Assembly: GCF_000150275.1 (NCBI RefSeq)
Contig: NW_002060947.1
Coordinates: forward strand, 6,721,211-6,785,210
Source of the DNA: Trichoplax adhaerens
Lineage: Eukaryota > Placozoa > Uniplacotomia > Trichoplacea > Trichoplacidae
Reading direction: 5' to 3'
Length of the DNA stretch: 64,000 nucleotides
This document shows positions 15,201-27,100 of the stretch, piece after piece; within the stretch, counting starts at the first letter, position 1; each line of letters starts with the position of its first letter. The notes beneath the pieces are model-generated. The model was given only the letters and a program-made list of their open reading frames with translations, was not told where the DNA came from and did not search any database. A program made the translations under genes and the position numbers.

Positions 15201-17223
15201 TTGTTATATGCTCTACCACTCACCAAGCCAATCACTTTTCAGAGTACTAGGATTGGGGCATTTGTTGTTTTTTGCTTATTTATCAACTTTATATTCATAT
15301 TAAGAAAGTAAGTTGAAATCAAATAGATCTATAGGATGTGCGTTACAGCTTACTTTAAATATTGCACTTTTAGGAATAACTTTTGCATTGTGTAACCTAT
15401 CTGGACATATCATATAGAATCTAAAATGTACTTCTATTATATAGTCTGCATGTACTAGTTTCATTAGAAAAGGAACCAATCAGAAAGTCACACATAATTA
15501 GAACGGTGGATTCACCTTGAGAGCCATATTGAATAAATAGATTCTATCAAGAGTTATAATGCAGCTATTATTAGATTATCAAGGCATAAGCTGATTATCA
15601 AATACGGTATTCTATTTCTACGTAGTCTTTCTGGATTAGGTCTGTATGTTTCTATGCTAATAGCCACCATGACTACCATCATCAAAGTTTCCATTGTTTT
15701 TCTACTGTTTATTTTGGCATTTTCTACCGCTTTTATGATGATACTAAGCGATATGGTAAGAGGATTATAACTAGCATGGAATTTTTACACTTCGTTGCAT
15801 GTTTTAATAATGTAATTATGTGGACAATATAAAATAGATGCTACCCTACTCGATCGATCTTATATACATATATTTATTAAGCCGAAATATGCAATTGCCT
15901 TAGTTTTACCACCTAAAGTGATCTTTTTTCAAATGCAGACAGTTTTCAAACAATTTGATGCCACATTAGCCACTGTATTGACAATGACTGCAGGAGAACT
16001 TAATTATGCCAGCACTTTCAATCATTTAAATAGTACTGGCAGACTAACGGGATTTAAAGTAGAATTATTATTTTTTGGAGCTATGGTTGTTCTTATTAAT
16101 ATCGCGTTTGCAAATTTACTGGTAAGCTTCGTAAAAGTAGGAGTATTTCAAAGTATTATTAAAGCTGATACAGTAATTATATAGATGAAAGTAAGAAATT
16201 TAGATAATACGTTGTTTAAATTAAGTTATAATGATGATTTTCTACGTGTAGTTGTTATAAAGGTATCTCATGTGAATCTGTACCCAAATTTTTTAGATAT
16301 TTGTAGCTCTGTACTACAACTGTAACTTTGATTTATGATGCTTATTACAATGCATCTAAATGTATTATAGGTATGACTTTTAATTTTTAGCAATGCATCT
16401 TGATGTAAAAGGTTCAAACTATCATTATAAGCCCCAAAATTATACATTTTGATTTTGGTAGAAAAATTTGTCTGATGGCATAGATATAGTGTAGAAGAAC
16501 TGAATATTTTGGTGAACATGGCAGTCAGTTATAGTTTTAATTATCTTAACACATTAATGCATCTTAAAATCATTTAGATTGGTCTTGCTGTGGGCGACAT
16601 TAACGAAGTCAAGGAAACTGCAAATTTAAACCGAGCTAAAAATCATTTTCAGTTAATTATTGGAGCTTACGAATCATATCCATTGTATGTTCGGAAGATT
16701 ATGCATAGTCCAGGACTAACTATCAGGGAAGATAAAAATTCCAGTTTTTTGCAGAGGGTAAAATAAACCATTCAATATCTATATTTGTCGCATACTATTT
16801 GGAAAAAAATACAAAAAATTTCAAGCTAAAGTTGTATTTCTAAATATTATTTAGCAAACTTGGCATCTTTTAACAGAAAATTTAACAATGATCCACTATG
16901 ATAAAGATGAAGTTAATCAAGAGTTTGATTATAAGGATTTAAAGGCTTCGGTTTCTAAACAGCAAACAGAGTGAGTGTTAGCAGCTGAATATTGCATCGA
17001 CTACATTAATAGTAATCATTTTTAAATCATTTTTAGAATAAGTCGGCTAAAGGAATTAATCGAAGATACAAAATCAGACATTAGCATTACTTCCCATGCA
17101 AACCATATTGAAACAAAAAAATTGTTCGAACGAATTTTACATGCGGTGGAAGCCAATGGAAATGGAAAGGTTACCACCACAAACGTTACTACAAATACAA
17201 TTTTTAATGAAGCCATGCACTAG
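6229..17223 (+). CDS. TRPA-like ankyrin-repeat channel gene B, complete
   Basis: A TRPA1-type cation channel of 1148 residues in 25 exons: 6229-6459, 8080-8242, 8484-8662, 8761-8886, 9202-9310, 9979-10070, 10254-10301, 10485-10658, 10739-10933, 11008-11091, 11263-11516, 11721-11832, 12188-12357, 12492-12576, 12821-12883, 13932-14015, 14204-14274, 14499-14649, 14858-14947, 15138-15307, 15626-15755, 15939-16121, 16578-16757, 16855-16970, 17037-17223 (TAG). All junctions are GT-AG and in phase; the total is 3447 nt. Residues 1-77 form a variable N-terminus containing GSFLSLSLA. About 16 ankyrin repeats (TPLHLAA-type) fill residues 78-645. Linker follows to 746, S1 747-797, S2 798-827, S3-S4 828-883, S4-S5 linker and S5 884-927, pore (TAGELNY) and S6 928-988, then GLAVGDINEV at 989 and a charged helix to the end. 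Human TRPA1 has 1119 residues. Ligand is unknown; the intact frame argues for a working gene. Confidence 0.93.
13146..13481. repeat. Two-copy tandem duplication in gene B intron 15
   Basis: The block beginning ctaaataccgacgatctcc (13146) recurs as ctaaatattgatgatctcc (13348), period about 202 bp. Both copies end in attagtcaatttata, aatctacata, attagtt and agtac. The duplication accounts for much of the unusually long intron 12884-13931. No coding potential was seen. Confidence 0.65.
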
Positions 17224-17997
17224 TATTCCATGAATGTTTTATGTTCGATATTAAGGTGGTTCTGCCTAGTTCAAGATTGAGAGAAGCTGTAAATAATGCA
17301 AAAATATCGTAATTGATTAATTCAGACTATAGTGCATTCAGATTGTACTACAACTTTAGCATATTTTTAATCTATTTTTCAATATAAGCATTTTAATTTT
17401 ACTTAAAATTAGCTACCTTTACAGTTTGATTGCATTATATTCAACTCTATCTTTTTATGTTTCGTTATTTATAGCACTTGCAGTCTTTGCTAAATTCTAC
17501 AATCTTTTGCGATTGCATAGATTATTATGGTATATGTGGTATTTAATTTTACAATCTCATTTTCTGTAAATGTACCATAAATCTTATTAAATTCTGCCTC
17601 CTATTTTGTGCGTTGCAATAGTTGCAGTATTAGCGTTTCTTAGATTGTTACTTCACGACAAATTGCACGCTACTTTACAGTAACTACTATATTGTGTGTA
17701 ATTATTATCCACCATAAAATATCTATCTTCTACTGAAATCTACGTGTAATTCTGTGAATGATAATCAAGTCTTCCATCACTGATTCACCGAAGCCTCCAT
17801 CATAGTCTTGCATAGGTCTAGCATAGGTCTAGGTTGAGAGAAGCTGTAACTATTTGCGAAAATACCGTTATTAATTAGTTTGCGTGGTTCGAGGACTTCT
17901 ACTGATTATGTTATCATCATTTATCATTTCTAAAACATGGTAAAACATACATTTATACAATTTAATCCACTAATAAAAGTAGTTTAGCAAAAGGTAT
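17224..17997. other. Intergenic, 3' flank of gene B
   Basis: This holds the presumed 3' UTR of gene B and AT-rich DNA up to the first solo LTR. A short direct repeat (gcataggtcta twice) occurs at 17810-17832. I see no gene. Confidence 0.5.
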
Positions 17998-18551
17998 TGT
18001 CACAATTTCACTTCTGCGACAAGGTAATGTACAGTAAAAGTCTATAAGTAGCTGCTGACGTAAACGCCCTTTAACTTAACGTTAAACACACACAGCAAAA
18101 GACTGTAAAGATGAAACTTTTATTAGAAAAGATACGTCTACAACTTTTTACTACACCACTCAACTCAAATGTTCCCGTTTATATAGGTACCGTTTAATTT
18201 ATAAACAACAACAGTATTATTATTATGCCTTATTAGGAGAAACATCTCGAACTGAGATGTTATTTACATAGCTTTCCTATCAGTAAATATTTTGAATCTC
18301 TTACTCATATTTTTAATCTTAATCTAAGCTCGTAGGTTGTCTGATTCAACTATCATCAACTAGAACTTAAACCATCTTACTGCTATCTATCGCACAATAA
18401 CAATCAATATCAAGTATGTAATGAACCATTACAAACAACATCCACGTTAAGGCATTACTTATCTTACCTAGCACTACAAATATGGACATTCTCCATACTA
18501 GCTACTACTGTACTTATTAAACTATTCTAATGACAAGGCAACACCGTAACA
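17998..18551 (-). mobile_element. Solo LTR, family 1, copy a (minus)
   Basis: A 554-bp element with TG...CA ends (tgtcacaatttc ... ccgtaaca) is flanked by a perfect 5-bp target-site duplication, ggtat at 17993-17997 and 18552-18556. It is about 80% identical by eye to 50432-50989. Read on the minus strand it begins TGTTACGGTG, has a TATA box (18178-18185) and then an AATAAA signal (18118-18123), the order expected in an LTR. A hairpin (aacatctc/gagatgtt) at 18241-18261 is kept in both copies. No internal coding region adjoins it, so it is a solo LTR left by LTR-LTR recombination. Confidence 0.85.
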
Positions 18552-18556
18552 GGTAT

Positions 18557-20210
18557 ATCTTTACTCATATTTGTATATTCCAACATAGATAGCGGAAACA
18601 AAAGTATCGAATTAAGCCGATCGATAAAAGGTCATTTTAGTTACATATGTACCAGCCTGAATTTTATAGTAGACAAGCTATAACAAATGAAAATAGTATT
18701 CGCTCATGTCGCCTCAAAAATGAATTGATATACGAGAATTTAATGTAGCAATAGTACTAGTCTAAAGTCCAATGATGCAAATTGTATATCATTACACATA
18801 TTTGTATATTGTAACACAATGAATATTTCTATTAGCTGATATTGACGAAAAATTAACTAGTGCTATTAGAAATTTTTTTACTGTTTCATAGAACCAACAA
18901 TTCGTTACACTACTGCACTTACTGTAAGGTATGTCTATGAGAGAATTTATCACGATGGAAATTCTGATGGGATGTAATGAAACGTAAAATGTAGAGATCA
19001 AGCTACAAAGCTTGTAACAAACTTTGACTCTACTTTCGTGGTGCTCTTGTCGAGATAACGAAACTTTAGCAGCAAATAAAAATTGGGGAAATAACCGAAC
19101 AGCAATTTATTAAAAATATGAGATAGATAGATCAAATTCCCTTTCAGATACTTAATTCTAAGTATTGTAAGTGAAGAAATAAAAAAACAATACAGACTAA
19201 AACTGTCAACAACTCAACAACCTAATAAAAAGAACGTTTTCACTTACTACAATTCGACCTAGAAGACCTTTAAAATTAAAGAAATTCATCAAAAGAATCA
19301 TTTTTTACTCTTTACTCTAAATTTTCTTATCGCACCATCATTTATAAGCTTCGCAGAGACCTCAAAGGTATTTAAAAATAATTATTTACCAACCAATCAC
19401 TCATAAAATCAATTTTAAAAAATACTTTGTATTGCTTTAGAAAACAAAAATCATTCAAAGTTTAGACCCAATTTACCTTATGATTCCCGTCCAAAACATT
19501 ATAAAACCAATCAACTAATTATAAAATGCATCAAGCTTCACTTTGAACATGACTTCTAGCCATCAAACATTATAAAAGTCGAAGAAATGAACCTCTAAAC
19601 GCGAAGATCTAGTCGTAACAATTACAATCTAACTACTTAATAATCAACACAACCCCTGCCATTTGCCACCTTATTTATTACTTTCTCAACTAAACTTTCC
19701 TAATGTAACTTTTATGTCACGTCATAAAATTCCAAAGTTTCAAATTCTTAATTAAAAAAAAATCCAAATTTCGATAATCAATTCTCGCACATTTTCCAAA
19801 AAATATATCAGATAGTCCAAAATATATATCACATCAAAAAATTTTATTTGACAACTATGACTACTTTTTTTACCTTAGTATTGACAGGTGGTGTTTAGCA
19901 CGAAGTTGTATGGTAACTGTAAGATTGTCCCCATACCTTACAGTACTTTACTGTCTCGTTATATATCCCCTTTCTTTATGGATAGGGCTTTGTTACAGAG
20001 TGAAATCCATTTACAATCTCAATAGACTATCAAATGCCCTTGCTTTAGATTAGGCGATTTCTCTAAGATCATTGTTTATAGTAATCTATATAAAACCTTG
20101 TAAATTAGTCAAGAAGAAAGGATGGCGATATTGTGATTTGTCAGGGCAAAACTTAAAGAAACTGTCACTTTCTAGGCATTTTCTACAGTAAAGTAGTAAT
20201 AGTTTCATAC
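18557..20210. other. Intergenic B-C, AT-rich, no gene seen
   Basis: No exon matches to the array and no splice-supported open frame. Short ORFs such as 18792-19001 (minus) lack paralogues. The stretch 19300-19800 is very A/T-rich with repeated ataaaa and accaatca words. Confidence 0.5.
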
Positions 20211-20429
20211 TAAAAGCTATAAAGGACTTCGCTTTTAGTCCTTTACTATACCGAACAAAATCGTAATTAATCAGTTTTTATTATAAAAGCTATAAAAGAC
20301 TGCCCTTTTAGTCCTTTACTACATTGAACTAAATCTTAATGAATCAGTTTTTATTATAAAAGCTATAAAAGACTGCGCTTTTAGTCCTTTACTACACTGA
20401 ACAAAATCGTAATTAATCAGTTTTTATTA
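20211..20429. repeat. Three tandem 73-bp units, each with a hairpin
   Basis: Three near-identical units of exactly 73 bp occupy 20211-20283, 20284-20356 and 20357-20429. Each starts taaaagctataaa and contains an inverted repeat, aaagact(gcgctttt)agtccttt in copies 2-3 and aaaggact/agtccttt in copy 1, then ends atcagtttttatta. High identity between copies, including the stem, suggests recent expansion or homogenisation. Function is unknown. Confidence 0.9.
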
Positions 20430-21141
20430 TTCGGTGATTATAACGTCAGTCGCTTCTACTCAAATAATTGCATTATGCTTCATGGATAATTCTCTAGTCA
20501 TTTATCGTAGCAAAGTCTACGTTAACGAATAGCAGAAGACGCATAGAGAAGGATTGACTTGTTTCTCTATACTCTTACTTGCCCGTTTAAAATATGCTAA
20601 TGTACTTTCTAAAATTCACATTAGTTAGATAATATTGGCTCTGCCAGTAGAATGAAAACGATTAATGAAGAAATTATGATCAAAATTGCCGTTGTTTGCA
20701 GTATCACTAAAGTGCTAGATAGAGTAAATGATGTACACAGAATGAAATGATTTCCCTTTAACGACATTCGATTACATAAATCTTGACTAGGCGTGTCTTA
20801 GCTATTGTCGAATTAAATGGTCGATTTTCTGCGATTGGCAGACAAATTGATTATAATGTTTCCATGGCCGCTATCAAAGAATATCATTGGCTGGTTGTAG
20901 AGAGCGTAATATTTATCGTGCAGTGCATACACTACTGTTATTATTATAGGATAGAGTATTTATTTGAATAACAATTTCATTACGTGTATTGTTAATGGCT
21001 TGCATCTGTTCTAAACTAAACATCGAGTGTTAATTGATCGTTTGGTACTGGTGATATGCAATCCTCTGAACTCTATTTTTAATTTTAATTAGTGGTAAAT
21101 CATAGCCTTCTCTCACCTGATAAATTAGTAATCTTACAATT
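20430..21141. other. Upstream region of gene C
   Basis: No gene is seen. The open frame at 20783-20971 has no similarity to the array and is probably chance. The gene C promoter, and any alternative first exon that could bypass its early stop, should lie here or in the next intron. Confidence 0.45.
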
Positions 21142-24100
21142 ATGGCTAAAATAAGATAAATAGACTTACAATCTCAATCGGAGCATCAAACTAATGATGA
21201 AGATAGCAGTAGCCACTCCTATTCTTTTCGACCATTAGGGGATGAAACTAAAAATGATTCTTCTGGCGCAGGAAATATAGCATCAGGAATACCTTGTAGA
21301 AAAAAAACAACAGAATCAGTTCAAGGTTCTTTCGTTAGCTTGTCTTTAGCAATAGCAAGAATGGGCGAAATTAATATCTACAATGTAAGTATGCCGGTAG
21401 AATAATATCTATGTTATGAAACTGAAGCTCCGTAAATAGAGTTAAAAAGAAGTAATAGTTTGAATTACTATACTATTTTCTCATCAGATTACTAAAAATA
21501 ACGATAATCCTACTCAAATGGGTATAACACTACTGCTATTACGGTTCTTGACGAGTTAATACTTTTAAATAAAATGACAAAGTCTCAAGATGTGGATAAG
21601 GAAAGCTTTGATATCGCTTGTCTTAATATTTCCGTTCATAAATTGGATATGAGTTGATACTAGAATTGCAGTGATTGAATTCAACTTAGCACACGAAGAT
21701 CAATTTTGATTGTAAAAAGGAAAAGCCTCTTGAGAATAAAAGCTATCCGATTGTGATATATACCAATCACGAAATTCCAAATTTTAGAAAAATAAGGGCT
21801 TTATTGAATCTTATACAAAGATTAACTACACACAGCTCTACTTTAGCCGAATACTACTACTAAAGACTTCTAGAATGAACTAACAGAATAATCTAAAGTT
21901 GCATGCTTTTATACTTTTCGTAGCATTCGCAGCTACAATCCGCATGGCAACCTTTTACCTTATTTTACACATAGTTAAATTATTCTTAGTAACACTATTC
22001 TACTGCGAACCATCATTAATCCAATATGGATACGACTACAGTACTTACGTAGACATTATTTACACCAGCCAAAGTACAATGAATTAACCATATCCTAATA
22101 TATGATTTATAGTTCTATTTTTACCTATAGCCTTATTAGTAACCAAAAACCTTACTATATATAGTCATCTACACTATAACATAGAGTCTATACCACTACA
22201 GTCTAATAGTTATGGCTACCAAATATCTACCGTACATTATACTAAACATGGCTAACAGTCTACAATCACAACACTAGTTACATTACACAGCTCTATTGTA
22301 TCATAGATTCTTCTATCAACTTGTACTTTAAAAAGAAAATCATAGTCTGCAGTCTATAGTTATAGCTATCAAATATATCTTAGGATAATATCTACCGTAC
22401 ATTATACTAAACATGGTTAGCAGTCTACAATCACAATACTAGTTACATTACACCGATATAACAAAATTGTGCTTCGTTGCGGCGGTTTATAAATCTTGAT
22501 AGCAATAATCAAAGTCTATTAAGACAGTCGTCATGGATCCTTTAAGTAAATGAAGCATTCTTCAAAGACAGATATCCATCAAACAGTTTTTAATAGCTGA
22601 TATTCGTGATAATCTAGTATAGAATAATGACGCCATGAATGGCCAAGTATTTCTGGATTCGGCAATCCTTATTCTAATAACTAAACTAAGATACTTAGAC
22701 TGTTATAGCATGGCAATTAGTTCCCTTCAACAAATTGCTGCAGTGCTAAAAAAGAAGACGATCCACAACAAATCTAATTACGCAATCTATAAGTCATCCG
22801 ATATAATGCACTAACTGATCTATTTATCTTCAATTAATAGAACGCTAGCTAATGGATACTTTCTATACATTATGATTTCTTAGATTCATTTTAACAATAT
22901 AGTAATAATGATGCAAACAGTTCGATCGATGATGAAGAGATCTCATATCAGTGCTTAATTATTGCCTAATATCATCAATCATGATTTGTCTGTACAATAC
23001 TTAAGAATGATCTAAATGACGTCTTTAATGTACTAGCTTTTGGAATATCATGAATGTGTTTAATGAGTTCTATTTAAAATTTTAACTTGCATTGTAAGCA
23101 AATCTTGATATGAGATAAGGAGAAGAAATGTTCATTTTATTTTCTAGTTCAATCCGCAGACCTATGTTTGTATCCTTTGTTGGATATATTCTATCCATTT
23201 CGGTATACGTATTACCACCTACTGTTCATTTCTTGATGTAATTTAATACTATAGTAATCAAAATGACGGTTCTGATTCACCTGAACTTGATTATATCTCC
23301 AATAGGTCGTTAAAAGGGGTGTATTGGAAGATGTGAAAAAAGCACTGCAATCAAAATACCATCAAGATAGGATCAATTATCCAGATGAAAATAATTTAAC
23401 CTTGATGCATCATGCTGCTATTCATAATCATAGCGAAATTATTAACTTCTTAATTAATCATGGAGCAGGTAATAGGCGAATGATTTAATGCGCTAATGTT
23501 CAGCTTTAATGCTTGTAATCGTGTCAATGCCATTCAAAGTGTAGGAAAGTTGTGCAGTTTGAGCTAAATATTATAAATCCTTTCCTTTAACAGAAATTAA
23601 TATCATGATTGGCGATTTCGAAGCTTCACCATTACATCTAGCAGCAAAGCACAATTCATGCATGGCTGTGAAAGTCCTAATAGAAAATGATGCGATGTTA
23701 GAAATAACCGATCACCATGGTAGGATACCGTTGCATTATGCATGTGAAAGCGGAAGTAATCAAGCTATTGAGGTGATGAATGTAGAAGTACTGTAGTAAT
23801 TCTTTCTTATATTTTAATTATATACTGAGAAATAGACAGACAATGTTTGTTATAATTAAAATGACATACGTACACCGAGTTGGTGGATCTAAAGCTATTA
23901 TTTCATTTAATAAACTAGACTATTCTACGCGAAGCTGAAGCTAAGAAAGCTATCCATACGATAATAGATAATTGTGATAAAAGCAGATTAACACCGCTGC
24001 ATATAGCCGTAGCGACTTGCTCTCTACACGCGATTAGGCTTTTGGTAAGTCAGTAAATAAGGGTAATTACTAAAGCTAGACTTTGAATCTAGTGACTTAT

Positions 24101-27100
24101 CTTCATAACTAAATCAGTGATAGTAATAAATAGCTTCTTAGCCTTGAGTTTCAGGTCTGTGATAAAAACTTTCGTGAAATTTCAAAATCTGTAAATAAAA
24201 AAAATCCTTTTAAATCTTTATTCAAAGATAATTTCCATGTAGTTCTACTCTAGCAAAATAAAACTGTTAGAAAGGCTTCTAGAAAGAACTACCGGTACTA
24301 ATTAATCTGAGTTACTTACTTATAAATCTTATGTAGCATTTACTGCTATAATTAATGTAGCAGCATTCTACTTCATCTTATAATTGATCAGATTATTATT
24401 ATTAGCAACATTTTATAGCAGATAGTCTATGATCCAATATGGTGACAGCTACAGCTTTTATGTAGACACAATTTCAACCAACCAGTATATGATGCACTAG
24501 CTATATCCTATGATAGGAGTTACATAGCTATTGATACCAATAGCATCGATTGTGACTCAATACCTTACCTTACTATATAAGTGTATATTGTCATCTGGAT
24601 TTGAACATCGAAATTTTAATTATAACCCATGGCTATCAGCTACTAAATGTGCCTTTAGATAAATATAGAAAGATAAACTATAGTATATCATAATAATCAT
24701 AGCTAATAATATAATGTAATTAATCTATTATTCAATACTAAGTTACGTTATAAGAGATAAATAAATCGGCAAGATGGTTAACCTAAAGAAAAATAGAACT
24801 AAATGATCGAGATTTGTAGAGAAGGTGCAGATGTACTTGAATGTTAGTATAGGTTGCAATCCTCTCTTAGATATGATCTTACTACATATTTCATTGTTTT
24901 AGTATGCCATCATAACAGTGATACCTCTAGAAGGTTGCTTCTAAGTTATTGGTTAGATAACTTATTGTCGTGCATCGTAGGCGTTAATTTATATATTAGC
25001 AAATTTAAAAACAGGATATCATTCATTATTCTACAGCTGCAATATGGATCTGATATTTTGAAGAAAGACCTCGCTGGAAATACAGCTCTGCTTAAAGCAA
25101 CAAAACGGAAAAGGACTCAAATTATGAAGTTATTATTAGACCACGGTAATAAAATAAAGAGTATTGATATAAAATATGCTTGCCAGCGCAAGAGTTTTCG
25201 ATGGTAAATGTTTTCTAGATGGCATTATGGGGTGTAAAGTTTTTTGGATTTCAACCAATTATGCAGCTAACCTGTAAATTTTAATTACACATTATAGAGA
25301 TTTAGTAGAATTAAATTTAATGCTTTATTTTTTCAATTCATTATTGGAAAATATCTTAGCTACTTTCCAAGGAAAAAAGGATTATGTTTGTTTTCCAAAC
25401 GATAATCGATTTACTGCTCTTCATTTAGCTGTGGATTCAGGATCCTTAGAGGTATCTCTTTAAAAGCATTGATAACATATTATTTAGAGTCAATCTGGGT
25501 CCAATTTTATTTTACGCTACAGAATACTGAATTATGTCTCAAATTTGGAGCTAATATAGAAAGTCAATCGGTAGGATCAGAATTTGAAATGGATTTGATA
25601 AGAATTCAAGAATAATCTAAAGATAAAATCCTATTCTAAATATCATTTAAATTTAGACTGGACTCCTAACACCATTACATTTGGCTGCCTTGAATGGATG
25701 TTATGATATCGCTAAGATTTTAATAGTTAATGGAGCGATTGTTAATGCACCGGATCTCAAATCAAAAACATGTTTACACTATGCCTCTATCAGTAACAAC
25801 ACAAAACTCATAGAACTCTTATTAAATCATGTATGAAGTGGTTAATGTGTTAACTGGATCAAAATTCTATTTCTTCTTTACACTAATATACCTGGACGTA
25901 TATTAACTAGTCTAGATTATCTTGCATGATTAATAATTTTAACAATTTTGAAAACTATATGAAAATTCTCCAATTAGGGAGCTTCAATTGAATCTAAAGA
26001 TAAAAAATTGCAAACCCCAATTATGGTCGCTGCTAGTCATAATAACGTCGATACTTTACGATTTTTACTGCAAAATGATGCTAATGTATTCACACAAGAT
26101 CAAGATGGCAAGACATGCCTCCATCTGATAGCTGAAAGAGATTGCATCGACGCTTTCAATATTTTTGGAAAGGTTGGTTAAAAGGCATAGCACTATGCAA
26201 AAAGTGTTTTGTCACGACTGTTTGGCAGAATAACATTTTTAGTAACAAAATTACGAATGATTTATAGCAATATGGTCGTGATCTTATTCAAATTCATGAT
26301 TATGCTGGATTTACGTCTACCTTGGCAGCAGCAGCAGCAGGATCTAATTCGGTACCAAATTTTTGACATGAATGATGATAATCTTGTTGCAATTAAGAAT
26401 AAAGCTATCCTTTACAGCAAAGATGAGTGTACAAATACAAGTTTAACAGTGTAAGGATCATCTTTATTTTATAGATTTTAACAGAAATAGCTGCTCAGTT
26501 TGGAGATACTATTATCAACCATCAAGATAATCACGGCAACAATGCTTTACATTTAGCAGCAATTCATCATCATCGTGATACCGTTAGAACGATTATCGAT
26601 CAAATGCCATTTATGAATGTGAATATGTGTTGATATGTCTTACAGTATTTCTATATATGTATTTTGTAATGCTACGCTTAAGATGGATGGATGATAACTA
26701 CGTTATTATCTACAGTCCATATTGATAGTTAACTTACGCTGTATAATTATAGAATCAATTATCGTGACTAATTTACAATTTACAAGTCTGCCTAATTCTA
26801 GATATGGATATCATAAACTATGTATTGTACAACGTTACACTGTAAGTGTTGACGGCGCACATATAAAAGCCGTTGTAATTATCAATAAACGGATGAGTGG
26901 TAGTAAGTACTTAGCTTTGTCAGTATTCGAAAACTAGTCAGAGTGATCCGAACTTTACATACGGTTGGAGTATCAACTCTAGTTAGTTCATACACAATAT
27001 GTGTAATATGTATGGACAGAGACCATTACATTTGGCCGCAAAAAATGGAAGCAGTCGAGTGATTCACTATCTAATCAAACATGGAGCTGATGTGAACTGC

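Noticed and set aside
26209-26454. Open frame with a poly-glutamine run (CAG repeat)
   Set aside because: The repeat lies in exon 10 of gene C, where the true frame reads it as alanines matching the AAAA stretch of gene B. The glutamine frame is a shadow.
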